From Rhizobium sp. EC-SD404 (GTDB lineage: Bacteria; Pseudomonadota; Alphaproteobacteria; Rhizobiales; Rhizobiaceae): a DNA stretch of 64,000 nucleotides. The stretch is taken from NCBI RefSeq assembly GCF_902498825.1, contig NZ_LR701459.1, positions 3,147,890 to 3,211,889 on the forward strand, in the 5' to 3' direction. The notes beneath the pieces are model-generated. The model was not told where the DNA came from. It made no database searches and saw only the letters and a program-made list of their open reading frames with translations. Each line of letters opens with the position of its first letter. Position 1 is the first letter of the stretch. The position numbers and the translations under genes were made by a program. Below are positions 18,646 to 27,532 of this stretch, in pieces.

Positions 18646-21551
18646 TTAGGACGGACAGCAACAGCCGGCCCGCTATCGCCCTGATTTCGATAGTCCTCAT
18701 GCTCGCAGGCCTGTTGGCAGCCATGCTGCCGGGCCTTGCACGGGCTGCGGATCCCGTTGCCATATCCCGCGACGAAACCGCGCTCGACTTAACGGCAGTC
18801 ACCGACATCTATGCCCATCGCGGCGAGGCGTTCCAGGTGTCCACAGCGCCTGGAACGGACGGCATCGTGCGTCGCATCGAAGTGCGGGCCTCGTCCGAAG
18901 AGCACTCGGGCGACTGGGCCGTCTTCTCGCTCGCCAACGTTTCAGACGAACAGCTCGACCGCCTGATCGTCGCGCCGCATTTCCGGCTCGTCGGCTCGCG
19001 CATGATCTGGCCCGATCTCGGCTCGCAGCGCATCATCTCTGTCACGCCGAGCGAGGGGTTCGCGCTCGATCGCCAGGCAAGCCCCGATGCAGACGTGTTC
19101 CAGATCACCCTCAATCCGGGATCGATCGTCACCTTCGTTGCCGAACTCTCGTCGCCGGAACTGCCGCAAATCTATCTGTGGGAGCCGGATGCCTACAAGG
19201 ATACGGTCAACGCATTCACGCTCTATCAGGGCATCGTGCTCGGTATTGCCGGCCTTCTCGCGGTGTTCCTCACCATTCTCTTCGTCGTGAAGGGCACGTC
19301 GATGTTGCCGGCAACGGCTGCGCTCGCCTGGGCGGTGCTGGCCTATATCTGCGTCGATTTCGGTTTCCTGTCGAAGCTGATCAGCGTCACGCCGGCCGAT
19401 GAACGCATCTGGCGGGCGGGCACGGAAGTGTTCCTTGCGACCGGGCTCGTCATCTTCCTTTTTACCTATCTCAACCTCAATCGCTGGCACACCAATCTCA
19501 GCTACGCGACGCTCGCCTGGATCATCGCGCTCGGCCTGATCTTCGGCGTCGCCATCTACGATCCTGCGATCGCGGCAGGCCTCGCGCGCATTTCCTTCGC
19601 CACGACCGGCGTCGTCGGCCTCCTGCTCATCGCCTATCTCGGCTTCAACCGATACGACCGGGCAATCATGCTCGTGCCGACCTGGGTGCTCATTCTTGTC
19701 TGGCTCTTCGGGGCATGGATGACGGTGACGGGCCAGCTCGACAACGACATCATCCAGCCCGCGCTCGGCGGCGGCCTCGTGCTCATCGTGCTTCTGATCG
19801 GCTTCACGGTCATGCAGCACGCCTTTGCCGGCGGCGTCCTGCAACAGGGCCTTTTCAGCGATCTGGAACGGCAATCTCTGGCGCTCAGCGGTGCCGGCGA
19901 TACCGTCTGGGATTGGGACGTGGCGCGCGACAGGGTCGTCACGATCCCCGATATCTCCGGGCAGCTCGGCTTGGCCGACGGTTCGCTGAACGGCCCTGCC
20001 CGCAACTGGCTGCCGCAGATCCATCCCGACGATCGCGACCGCTTCCGCAGCGCGCTCGACGTGATGCTGGAGCACCGCAAGGGCCGGCTGAACCATCAGT
20101 TCCGTCTTCGTGCCGAGGATGCGCATTATCACTGGATGTCGCTGCGCGCGCGCCCGGTCGTCGGTTCCAACGGCGAAGTCATCCGTTGCGTCGGCACGAT
20201 GATCGATGTGACAGAGCAGAAGAGCTCGGAGGAGCGCCTGCTCCACGATGCGGTTCACGACAATCTGACGGGCCTGCCGAACCGCGAATTGTTCCTCGAC
20301 CGGCTGGATGCCCTCACCCGCATGTCAGCCTCTCAGGAAGCCATGCGCCCGACGGTGTTCATGATCGACATCGACCGGTTCAAACAGGTGAACGACAATC
20401 TCGGTATGTCGGCCGGCGATACGATCCTGCTGACGATTACCCGTCGTCTGAAGCGCCTTCTGAAGCCGCAGGACACGCTTGCCCGCATCACCGGCGATCA
20501 GTTCGGCCTCATACTTCTCTCCGAGCAGGCGCCGGCGAAGGTCGCGGCGCTCGCCGAGGCGATCAACAAGGCGATCATGGTGCCGATCGTCTTCGCCAAG
20601 CGGGAAATCATTCTGACTGCCTCGATCGGGCTCGTCTCGTTCGTCGACGACAGCACCTCGGCCTACGATCTCATGAAGGATGCCGAACTCGGCATGTATC
20701 ACGCCAAGCGTCAGGGCGGGAACCGGATCGAACCCTTCCGCCCTGCCTTCAAGACGGTCGGTACGGATAAGCTGCATCTGGAATCCGACCTGCGCCGGGC
20801 GCTAGAACGCAACGAGATGGGGCTCGCCTATCAGCCGATCGTGCGCCTGGAGGACGGCGAGATCGTTGGTTTCGAGGCCCTGATGCGGTGGGAACACCCG
20901 CGCCGAGGCGCCATCCCACCATCGGAATTCATCCCAATCGCCGAGAGCTCGGACCTCATCTTCGCGCTCGGTCTCTTCGCAATCGAACAGGCCGCATCGG
21001 ATCTGAAGGACTGGCAGGGCGAAGTCGGCGAAGTTCCGGTTTCTGTTTCCGTGAACATCTCCAGTGCGCAGCTCCTGCGCAACGATCTCTGCAACGACGT
21101 GCGGGCGGCGCTGACGAAGACCGGCTGCAAGCCTCATCACCTGAAGCTCGAACTTACCGAGTCCGTCGTGATGGAAAATCCCGAACAGGCGGCGCTCGTT
21201 CTCGGCCGGATGGGCGAGATCGGCATCGGTCTGGCACTTGACGATTTCGGCACCGGGCATTCCTCTCTCGCCTATCTGACGCGTTTCCCCTTCGACACGC
21301 TGAAGATCGATCAGTCGCTCGTGCGCGACACCAGCGACAAGCGCACGGTGCTGCTGCGCTCGATCATCACCATGGCCAAGGATCTGGACATGAAGGTCGT
21401 CGCCGAGGGTATCGAGCACGACGAGGATGCGGGCGAATTGTTCGAGATGGGCTGCGATTTCGGCCAGAGCTTCCTGTTCGGCCCGGCCATGCGTGCGCCG
21501 GCCATCAAGCAGCTGCTGCGCGAACGCTTCCCGCTTTCCAAGGCAAGCTGA
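18642..21551 (+). CDS. Membrane sensor with PAS, degenerate GGDEF and intact EAL domains
   Basis: 969 aa cyclic-di-GMP enzyme. Seen in order: signal peptide; periplasmic beta-rich domain (about 35-185) and a run of seven or more transmembrane helices to about residue 395, a 7TMR-DISM-like arrangement; a PAS fold with HPDDRDRF and HYHWMSLRARPV; a GGDEF domain whose signature is TGDQF (617-621), lacking the first Gly and the Glu; and an EAL domain with FEALMRW (E745), NISSAQL, ELTESVV, DDFGTGHSSL, KIDQSL and AEGIEHD all present. So it is probably a phosphodiesterase whose GGDEF domain is regulatory (inference). Start overlaps the GNAT stop by 4 nt. The extracytoplasmic ligand is unknown. Confidence 0.92.
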   Translation: MIRTDSNSRPAIALISIVLMLAGLLAAMLPGLARAADPVAISRDETALDLTAVTDIYAHRGEAFQVSTAPGTDGIVRRIEVRASSEEHSGDWAVFSLANVSDEQLDRLIVAPHFRLVGSRMIWPDLGSQRIISVTPSEGFALDRQASPDADVFQITLNPGSIVTFVAELSSPELPQIYLWEPDAYKDTVNAFTLYQGIVLGIAGLLAVFLTILFVVKGTSMLPATAALAWAVLAYICVDFGFLSKLISVTPADERIWRAGTEVFLATGLVIFLFTYLNLNRWHTNLSYATLAWIIALGLIFGVAIYDPAIAAGLARISFATTGVVGLLLIAYLGFNRYDRAIMLVPTWVLILVWLFGAWMTVTGQLDNDIIQPALGGGLVLIVLLIGFTVMQHAFAGGVLQQGLFSDLERQSLALSGAGDTVWDWDVARDRVVTIPDISGQLGLADGSLNGPARNWLPQIHPDDRDRFRSALDVMLEHRKGRLNHQFRLRAEDAHYHWMSLRARPVVGSNGEVIRCVGTMIDVTEQKSSEERLLHDAVHDNLTGLPNRELFLDRLDALTRMSASQEAMRPTVFMIDIDRFKQVNDNLGMSAGDTILLTITRRLKRLLKPQDTLARITGDQFGLILLSEQAPAKVAALAEAINKAIMVPIVFAKREIILTASIGLVSFVDDSTSAYDLMKDAELGMYHAKRQGGNRIEPFRPAFKTVGTDKLHLESDLRRALERNEMGLAYQPIVRLEDGEIVGFEALMRWEHPRRGAIPPSEFIPIAESSDLIFALGLFAIEQAASDLKDWQGEVGEVPVSVSVNISSAQLLRNDLCNDVRAALTKTGCKPHHLKLELTESVVMENPEQAALVLGRMGEIGIGLALDDFGTGHSSLAYLTRFPFDTLKIDQSLVRDTSDKRTVLLRSIITMAKDLDMKVVAEGIEHDEDAGELFEMGCDFGQSFLFGPAMRAPAIKQLLRERFPLSKAS

Positions 21552-21559
21552 TCAGCCTC

Positions 21560-22168
21560 TCAGGCGTGACCGCTTTCGCGTGACAGTCTCGCGGGATCGA
21601 TGCCCATGGACGCCAGAACGCGCTCGTACTTGTCGGAAATCGCCCGGTCGAACACGACATCGTCGGTTGCCGGACAGGTCAGCCAGCCGTTTTCGCTGAT
21701 TTCCATTTCCAGCTGGCCTGGGCCCCAGCCGGCATAGCCGAGCATCATCATGGCGCGATGCGGGCCACGGCCTTGCGAAATGGCGCGCAGGATATCGACC
21801 GTTGCGGTCATGCACATCTCGTCCGAAACGGGCATGGTGGAATCGCCGATATAATCGTCGCTGTGCAGAACGAAGCCGCGCCCCGTTTCGACCGGGCCGC
21901 CCGCCTGCACAGAAATCGTCTGCGCTCGGCGCGGCAAGCGGATCGCCTCGGTGCTCTTGATCACGTTCAGCTGGACCAGAAGATCCGAGAAGGTGATCGG
22001 CTGCGGCCGATTGAGAATGAAGCCCATGGCTCCGTCGCTCGAATGCGCACACAGGTAGATCACGGTGCGATCGAAATTGGTGTCCAGCATATGCGGCATG
22101 GCAATCAGCAGCTGCCCGTCGAGGTAGCTGCGTTCCTTGCTGCCATGCTTGAGCGCGCCGATGACCAT
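21560..22168 (-). CDS. YqgE/AlgH family protein (DUF179)
   Basis: About 202 aa. Seen: [15 protein letters not shown], the phrase [21 protein letters not shown] that defines the family, the Gly-rich [18 protein letters not shown], and [15 protein letters not shown], followed by NGWLTCPA. Members are cytoplasmic, with unknown molecular function. The ATG at 22168 is chosen; a GTG at 22189 would add seven residues, and neither has a good Shine-Dalgarno. It converges with the EAL protein gene (8 nt between stops) and diverges from the DsbD-like gene. Confidence 0.9.
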   Translation of the reverse strand: MVIGALKHGSKERSYLDGQLLIAMPHMLDTNFDRTVIYLCAHSSDGAMGFILNRPQPITFSDLLVQLNVIKSTEAIRLPRRAQTISVQAGGPVETGRGFVLHSDDYIGDSTMPVSDEMCMTATVDILRAISQGRGPHRAMMMLGYAGWGPGQLEMEISENGWLTCPATDDVVFDRAISDKYERVLASMGIDPARLSRESGHA

Positions 22169-22331
22169 GCGCAGAGGGTAACAAGCCACGACGAAATGGA
22201 AAGCAATTTCGGCGTGATTCGACGTATCAATATTTCGCGACGCCCAGACCGTCGCGATCTCACTCGTTTATGATCATCGCGCCTCAAGCTGTGAGTTGCT
22301 GCGGTGAAACTGAGCCGCTAAGCCAGATGTC

Positions 22332-23195
22332 ATGACGCAAAATGCTGCCAGCCGCCGGAAAATCCAGCCATTCGCCCTCGTTGGGCGTTCGGTCGCAACT
22401 TTCGCCCTGGTTGCAGCGCTGGCTCACGGGCCGGCCTTCGCCGCATCGTCGGATTGGGTCGAGCATGAAGGCGGCCGCCTGCGGATCGTCACGAGCACAC
22501 CCGATGCCGATGGTGTCGTGCGGGGCATGCTCGACATCGAACTGACGCCCGGCTGGAAGACCTATTGGAGCGACCCGGGGGACAGCGGCCTCCCGCCCCA
22601 GATGAACATCTCGGGCAGCACCAATCTGTCCGCCGTCGAGCTTCTCTTTCCAGCGCCAGAACGGGTCGACGACGGATATGCCGTCTGGGCCGGCTACACA
22701 TCCTCCGTGCGCCTGCCGTTTCGCCTTCATCAGGAGACTGCCAACGATGCAGCGAGCCTCGTCGCGGACATCCTGATCGGCGTGTGCAAAAGCGTCTGTA
22801 TTCCCGTCGACGCGCAGTTGGATGTCGCACTGTCGCAGGCCGCTTCGCCGATCGAAACGGCGCTGGTCGATCAGGCGTTTTCGACCCTGCCGGGCGAGAA
22901 AAGCGCAGACATGAGCATCGACGCGGTCACGCTCGATCCCAGCGACGACCATCGACTGCTGGTCGATGTCCGCCTCCCCTCTGACGAAGCCGCTGCGGCA
23001 GCCGAACTCTTCATCGCCACACCAACGGGGTGGAGGCTCGGAACGCCGAAGAGGGTCGAGACGGAGGGGCAGACGAGCCGCTTCGCCGTCAAGATCAAGC
23101 GGCAGCCGGACGATTTAGGTGCGGAGGCGGCGCCGCTGACGTTCGTGCTCAAGACCCACACGCACAGCATTCAGCAGGACCTGCACGCTGATTGA
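22332..23195 (+). CDS. Secreted DsbD-alpha-like thiol-disulfide protein
   Basis: 287 aa. Seen: a Sec signal ending about AHGPAFAAS (residue 38); then the immunoglobulin-like fold of the DsbD N-terminal domain, with ELTPGWKTYWSDPGDSGLPP, PAPERVDDGYAVWAGY, and the redox pair in IGVCKSVCIP (C-x3-C at about 155-159). Unlike DsbD or ScsB there is no membrane or thioredoxin domain: the remaining about 120 residues form another beta domain. It is probably a periplasmic electron acceptor fed by an unlinked membrane reductase (inference). The peroxiredoxin gene follows after 137 nt. Confidence 0.85.
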   Translation: MTQNAASRRKIQPFALVGRSVATFALVAALAHGPAFAASSDWVEHEGGRLRIVTSTPDADGVVRGMLDIELTPGWKTYWSDPGDSGLPPQMNISGSTNLSAVELLFPAPERVDDGYAVWAGYTSSVRLPFRLHQETANDAASLVADILIGVCKSVCIPVDAQLDVALSQAASPIETALVDQAFSTLPGEKSADMSIDAVTLDPSDDHRLLVDVRLPSDEAAAAAELFIATPTGWRLGTPKRVETEGQTSRFAVKIKRQPDDLGAEAAPLTFVLKTHTHSIQQDLHAD

Positions 23196-23332
23196 ATCAA
23201 TCGGTTGGCGGGCCTTGGTTCGGCCGGAAACGACATTGGCGGCGCTACGCCTTCTTCCATGCAACGCTTAAATTCTCTAGCGTGCGATCCGCGCCATTCG
23301 GCTCACTCATCAAGCCACACAGGAGAATTGCC

Positions 23333-23818
23333 TTGACCGTATCAGTCGGTGACAAGCTGCCGGAAGCAAAATTCAAGGAGAGGACGTCGGACGGGATGGA
23401 AGAGGTCTCCACCGATGACGTCTTCGCTGGCAAGAAAGTCGTCCTGTTCGCAGTTCCCGGCGCATTCACGCCGACCTGCGACATGAACCATCTGCCCGGT
23501 TATATCGAACATCGCGAGACCATCCTCGGCAAGGGCGTCGACGACATTGCCGTCGTTGCCGTCAACGATGCGTTCGTGATGTCGGCCTGGAGCAAGTCCT
23601 CCGGCGGCGAAGGCAAGATCCGCTTCCTGTCCGATTGGGACGCTTCGTTCACGAAGGCCATCGGCATGGATACCGATCTCTCGGCTGGCACGCTCGGCGT
23701 GCGGTCCAAGCGCTATTCGATGGTCGTCGAGGACGGTGTCGTCAAAGCACTAAACGTGGAAGACGCTCCGGGCCAGGCGACCAAGTCTGGTGCCGCAGCC
23801 ATCATCGAGCAGCTCTGA
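23333..23818 (+). CDS. Peroxiredoxin (Prx5 / type II)
   Basis: 161 aa, cytoplasmic thiol peroxidase that reduces hydrogen peroxide and alkyl hydroperoxides using glutaredoxin, glutathione or thioredoxin. Seen: peroxidatic Cys in PGAFTPTCDMNHLPGY, VNDAFVMSAWSK, and the conserved Arg in GVRSKRYSMVV. No second conserved resolving Cys is seen, fitting an atypical or 1-Cys mechanism. Start is a TTG at 23333 with AGGAGA 6 nt upstream; the 47-residue N-terminal extension in the same frame is not family-like. It converges with rnhA (7 nt between stops). Confidence 0.94.
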   Translation: MTVSVGDKLPEAKFKERTSDGMEEVSTDDVFAGKKVVLFAVPGAFTPTCDMNHLPGYIEHRETILGKGVDDIAVVAVNDAFVMSAWSKSSGGEGKIRFLSDWDASFTKAIGMDTDLSAGTLGVRSKRYSMVVEDGVVKALNVEDAPGQATKSGAAAIIEQL

Positions 23819-23825
23819 TCCTCAA

Positions 23826-24278
23826 TCAGCCGGCACGCCTTGCCGCCTTGAAGGGCGCCATGGCGAGGCGTGCCAATTCGTCGGCCCGCTCGTTTTCCGG
23901 GTGGCCGGCATGGCCCTTTACCCAGTGCAGGCGAACTTCGTGGCGATTGCGCGCCGCATCCAGCGCTTGCCATAGCTCGGCATTCTTGACCGGTTTCTTG
24001 TCGGCGGTCTTCCAGCCGTTCTTCTTCCAGCCGTGGATCCACTTAGTCAGGCCGTCGCGCACATAGACGCTGTCGGTATACAGATCGACGGTGCAGGGCG
24101 TCTTCAGGGCTTCGAGCGACGCGATCGCCGCCATCAGTTCCATGCGGTTGTTCGTCGTCTCGGCCTCGCCGCCGGACAATTCCTTCTCGGCGTCGTTGAA
24201 ACGCAGGATCGCGCCCCAGCCGCCCGGCCCCGGATTTCCCGAGCAGGCGCCGTCGGTATAAATCTCAACTATCTTCAT
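23826..24278 (-). CDS. rnhA: Ribonuclease HI
   Basis: Degrades the RNA strand of RNA:DNA hybrids during replication and R-loop removal. 150 aa, standard length. Seen: the four metal-binding acidic residues in [18 protein letters not shown] (Asp8 and so on), [23 protein letters not shown], and the basic-protrusion region [17 protein letters not shown], ending with [19 protein letters not shown]. The ATG at 24278 overlaps the thrB stop as ATGA; the upstream in-frame stretch is a shadow of thrB. It is the last gene of the cytochrome-oxidase/ispH/thrB series and converges on the peroxiredoxin gene. Confidence 0.97.
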   Translation of the reverse strand: MKIVEIYTDGACSGNPGPGGWGAILRFNDAEKELSGGEAETTNNRMELMAAIASLEALKTPCTVDLYTDSVYVRDGLTKWIHGWKKNGWKTADKKPVKNAELWQALDAARNRHEVRLHWVKGHAGHPENERADELARLAMAPFKAARRAG

Positions 24279-25246
24279 GCTGTTTCGCGAAGCCCGTATT
24301 CGGCCGCGTCCTTGATCTGTCTGTGGAAGCGCAAGCGCCTCAGATATTCCTTGGGGTCTTTCTTCACGACAAGTGCGCCTTCCGGCGTGGTCAGCCAGTC
24401 GTAGAGGCGGGTCAGGAAGAAGCGCAGGGCCGAGCCTCGCGCCAGAAGCGGCAGAGCGGCGCGCTCCGCATCCGTCAGCTTGCGTACCGAATCGTAGCCG
24501 TCCAGAAGCGCCATGCCCTTCGTCATGTTGAAGGATCCGTCCTTCTCGAAGCACCAGGCATTGAGGCAGATGGACACGTCATAGGCCAGCAGGTCGTTGC
24601 AGGCGAAATAGAAATCGATCAGCCCGGATACTTCGTCTCCCAGGAAGAAGACGTTGTCGGGAAAGAGATCGGCGTGGATGACGCCGCTCGGCAGGTTGGA
24701 CGGCCAGGAAGCCTCCAGGCTGTCCAGTTCCCGCTCGATCTCGGCCACAAGCCCTGGCTCGACCGTTTCGGCTCTGTCACGCGACATGTCCCAGAGGGGA
24801 CGCCAGCCCGAAACCGACAGCGCATTGGCGCGGCCGAGTTCGAAGCCATCGCCGGCCACATGCATGCGCGCAAGCGCGGCACCCACCTCGCGGCAATGCT
24901 CCGCCCGCGGACGCCTCAGCCACATGCCTTCCAGAAAGGAGATCATCGCTGCCGGACGGCCGGCAAGCTCGCCCAGAACGCCGTGATCTCGCTTGCGGAT
25001 CGGGAGCGGGCAATTGAGCCCCTGCCCCGCAAGATGCTCCATCAAGCCGAGAAAGAACGGCAGGTCCCGCCTGTCGACCCGCTTTTCGTAGAGCGTGAGG
25101 ATAAAGGAGCCGACCGTGGTGTGGAGCAGGAAGTTGGAATTCTCCACCCCTTCGGCGATGCCCTTGTAGCTGAGCAGCGTGCCGACGTCGTAGTCGGCAA
25201 GAAAGACTGCAAGTTCATCCTCGGTGATATCGGTGTAGACGGCCAA
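24275..25246 (-). CDS. thrB: Homoserine kinase (APH-fold, type II)
   Basis: Phosphorylates homoserine to O-phosphohomoserine, the substrate of ThrC. 323 aa with the aminoglycoside-phosphotransferase fold (unlike the GHMP-type ThrB of E. coli). Seen: N-terminal [38 protein letters not shown], the catalytic loop [15 protein letters not shown], the metal site [16 protein letters not shown], and [12 protein letters not shown]. Start is a TTG at 25246, 2 nt after the ispH stop; the stop overlaps rnhA (ATGA). So ispH, thrB and rnhA are one transcript. Confidence 0.95.
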   Translation of the reverse strand: MAVYTDITEDELAVFLADYDVGTLLSYKGIAEGVENSNFLLHTTVGSFILTLYEKRVDRRDLPFFLGLMEHLAGQGLNCPLPIRKRDHGVLGELAGRPAAMISFLEGMWLRRPRAEHCREVGAALARMHVAGDGFELGRANALSVSGWRPLWDMSRDRAETVEPGLVAEIERELDSLEASWPSNLPSGVIHADLFPDNVFFLGDEVSGLIDFYFACNDLLAYDVSICLNAWCFEKDGSFNMTKGMALLDGYDSVRKLTDAERAALPLLARGSALRFFLTRLYDWLTTPEGALVVKKDPKEYLRRLRFHRQIKDAAEYGLRETA

Positions 25247-25248
25247 AG

Positions 25249-26286
25249 TCAGCGCGCTCCGTTGGCGACGGCTTCGCCATTGACGAAAGCCATGTCGGCA
25301 ACCGTCAGCTCCGTGTCACGCAGCTCGCGATTGACAAGGAAAGTCTCGTCTTCCTGCACGGTTTCGGCCAGTTCGACGGTGACGTCGAACCGCTGCCTGA
25401 AGGCCTCGATGATTTCACTGACGATCGTTTCCGGCGCCGAGGCCCCGGCCGACAACGCGACGGTCTTCAAGTCGCCGAGCCCTTCCCAGTCGATCTCGTC
25501 CGCCCGTTGGACCAGCAGGGCGTGCCGGGCACCTGCCCGCACGGCCACTTCGACCAGGCGCTTGGAATTGGATGAATTCGGCGCACCGACGACGAGAAAA
25601 AGATCGGTTCCCGGTGCCGCGGCCTTCACCGCATCCTGCCGGTTGGTCGTCGCATAGCAGATCGATTCGGCCGCTGGCGCCTTCAGATTGGGAAAGCGCT
25701 CTGTCAGCGCCGCGATGACGCCGGCCGTATCGTCCACCGACAGCGTCGTCTGGGTGACGAAACCGAGATTGTCGGGGTCTGCCGCTTCATAGGCGTGGGC
25801 ATCGTCGACGGTCTCGATCAGTGATACGGCGCCTTCCGGCAATTGCCCCATGGTGCCGATCACTTCCGGATGAGCCGCATGGCCGATCAGGAGCACATGG
25901 CGGCCCTGCCGCTCATGGCGCATCGCCTGCTTGTGCACCTTGGAGACGAGCGGACAGGTTGCATCGAGATAGAAGAGATTGCGCGCTTCCGCATCGGCCG
26001 GCACGGATTTCGGCACGCCGTGGGCCGAGAAGATGACGGGCTGCCCCCGGTGTTCCTCGGGTATCTCGTGGAGTTCCTCCACGAACACCGCGCCCTTGGC
26101 CTCCAGGCCTTCCACCACATAGCGGTTGTGGACGATCTCGTGGCGGACATAGACGGGTGCGCCGTACTTCTTCAGCGCGAGAACGACGATCTGGATCGCG
26201 CGATCAACGCCTGCGCAAAACCCTCTCGGGCCGCACAGCCGGATCGTCAAAGGAATCCTCGCCTCGTTCATCGCCTCTGTCATCAT
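25249..26286 (-). CDS. ispH: 4-hydroxy-3-methylbut-2-enyl diphosphate reductase
   Basis: Last enzyme of the MEP isoprenoid pathway, producing IPP and DMAPP with a [4Fe-4S] cluster. 345 aa. Seen: cluster cysteines in [14 protein letters not shown] (C24), [12 protein letters not shown] and [10 protein letters not shown]; diphosphate contacts in [16 protein letters not shown] and [12 protein letters not shown], and the essential Thr in FVTQTTLSV. The start overlaps the SURF1 stop (ATGA). It needs the products of dxs, which lies in this window at 46.5 kb. Possible link: isoprenoid supply for heme O and ubiquinone side chains needed by the oxidase encoded just upstream (inference). Confidence 0.97.
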   Translation of the reverse strand: MMTEAMNEARIPLTIRLCGPRGFCAGVDRAIQIVVLALKKYGAPVYVRHEIVHNRYVVEGLEAKGAVFVEELHEIPEEHRGQPVIFSAHGVPKSVPADAEARNLFYLDATCPLVSKVHKQAMRHERQGRHVLLIGHAAHPEVIGTMGQLPEGAVSLIETVDDAHAYEAADPDNLGFVTQTTLSVDDTAGVIAALTERFPNLKAPAAESICYATTNRQDAVKAAAPGTDLFLVVGAPNSSNSKRLVEVAVRAGARHALLVQRADEIDWEGLGDLKTVALSAGASAPETIVSEIIEAFRQRFDVTVELAETVQEDETFLVNRELRDTELTVADMAFVNGEAVANGAR

Positions 26287-27056
26287 GCCTCGCGGTCGGT
26301 GTCCTGCGGCCTGCGTAGAAACATGAAACCGACCACACCTGCAAGGGCCGCGGCAAGCCCATACCAGGTGACGGCATATTGCAGATGGTTGTTCGGCAGT
26401 GAGATCTGGGTCACGCCGGGGATCGGATAGCTGTTCTCGGGCGCATCATAGGTGCGGATATCCGCGAAGAACGGCACTAGTGTCTCCGTTTCGAGACCCA
26501 TGGCGACGCGCATTGCCTCGAAGTCCTTCCAGTACCAGAGATTGTCGGCGGGCGCGTTGTCGGGCACCACGAAGCCCGGTTTCTCGAACAACGGATTGCG
26601 CGCCAAGGCATCAAAACCGACGATACCGGTCGGTTCCTGCCAAGGACGATCCGCGATGTCCTTCATGTCGTAAGGCACAAAACCGCGATTGACGATGATC
26701 GTGCGGCCGTCTTCCAGAGCAAGGGGCGTGTAGACATACCAGCCGGACTGGCCCTGATGCGTAGCGAGAAAATGTTGCTCGGAGCCGTGATCGAACGTCC
26801 CGCTCAGGCGGATGGGCACATACTCCACGTCCTGTTCGGCGGCAAAAAGCGCTTCCGCGTCGGCCAGTTCTATCGGCTCGGCGACGATGCGCTGCTCGAT
26901 CCTTGCCAGCAAGGCCTCCTTCCACTGAAGGCGCTCCACCTGCCACGTGCCAAGCGCGATCAGGACGCCGAAGGCGGCGAGAATCACGACGAGGAAGATC
27001 GGCCCAGGCCTGCGCCGCTCGGGCACTACGGTGGGCGTATCAGCGTTTGCCGTCAT
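26283..27056 (-). CDS. SURF1-family cytochrome oxidase assembly protein
   Basis: 257 aa inner-membrane protein helping insertion of heme a into subunit I of the aa3 oxidase. Seen: N-terminal helix at about residues 19-41 with [12 protein letters not shown], a large periplasmic domain with [17 protein letters not shown] and [11 protein letters not shown], and a C-terminal helix preceded by [14 protein letters not shown]. These are the canonical SURF1 marks. ATG at 27056 chosen over the adjacent TTG. It overlaps the DUF983 gene by 17 nt and ispH by 4 nt. Confidence 0.95.
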   Translation of the reverse strand: MTANADTPTVVPERRRPGPIFLVVILAAFGVLIALGTWQVERLQWKEALLARIEQRIVAEPIELADAEALFAAEQDVEYVPIRLSGTFDHGSEQHFLATHQGQSGWYVYTPLALEDGRTIIVNRGFVPYDMKDIADRPWQEPTGIVGFDALARNPLFEKPGFVVPDNAPADNLWYWKDFEAMRVAMGLETETLVPFFADIRTYDAPENSYPIPGVTQISLPNNHLQYAVTWYGLAAALAGVVGFMFLRRPQDTDREA

Positions 27057-27432
27057 CAATCGCTCCCTCGCGTGCGGTGTGCTTGTATTGCAGCGTGATC
27101 AGCACGCCCTTCAGCGCCCGCAAAAGCGCGAGGCACAGAACGAGCGTCACAGGCGCCCAGAGAAGAAGATGCACCCACAGCGGCGGCTCGAATGTCAGCT
27201 CCGTCCATAGCGCCATCCCCACGACCACGAAGCCGATGATCATAATGACGAAGACGGCAGGTCCATCACCGGCATCGGCAAAGCCATAGTCGAGGCCGCA
27301 CGCCTCACAATTCGGCTTCAAGCTCAGGAACCCGTCGAAAAGGCGCCCCTCGCCGCAGAGAGGGCAGACACCCTTCAACCCTGCTCGAACCGGATCTACG
27401 GCTGGGAAATGGGCGTGGTCCTCGTGCATCAT
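27040..27432 (-). CDS. DUF983 zinc-ribbon membrane protein
   Basis: 130 aa. Seen: a CPLCGEGRLFDGFL zinc-knuckle half followed by CEACGLDYG (two CxxC pairs), then GDGPAVFVIMIIGFVVV and a second helix around WVHLLLWAPVTLVLCLALL, giving two membrane segments. The C-terminus is basic. DUF983 genes are regularly placed between ctaE and SURF1 in alphaproteobacteria, which suggests a role in oxidase assembly (inference). Start set at the ATGATG at 27432/27429, preceded by GAGG; the 20-residue upstream extension crosses the preceding terminator. Confidence 0.88.
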   Translation of the reverse strand: MMHEDHAHFPAVDPVRAGLKGVCPLCGEGRLFDGFLSLKPNCEACGLDYGFADAGDGPAVFVIMIIGFVVVGMALWTELTFEPPLWVHLLLWAPVTLVLCLALLRALKGVLITLQYKHTAREGAIDDGKR

Positions 27433-27445
27433 CGGCCTCACGCAA

Positions 27446-27479
27446 TGAAAATGGGCGGCCCGATTGCCTCGGACCGCCC
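27446..27479 (-). terminator. Intrinsic-terminator-like hairpin inside the cta cluster
   Basis: 11-bp stem (27453-27463 with 27469-27479, one G-U pair) and 5-nt loop, followed on the minus strand by ATTTTCATT. It lies between ctaE and the DUF983 start at 27432, so it may reduce read-through into DUF983-SURF1-ispH-thrB-rnhA. Confidence 0.6.
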
Positions 27480-27498
27480 CAGATATAAGCATTCCGGA

Positions 27499-27522
27499 CC
27501 GTTCGGGCCATGGCCCGAACGG
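27499..27522. repeat. Perfect 24-bp palindrome after ctaE
   Basis: CCGTTCGGGCCA followed by its exact complement TGGCCCGAACGG, without loop, 11 nt from the ctaE stop. In RNA it would form a strong hairpin; as DNA it is a symmetric site. There is no U-tract, so it might protect the ctaE 3' end. Confidence 0.8.
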
Positions 27523-27532
27523 CGATGCGACA

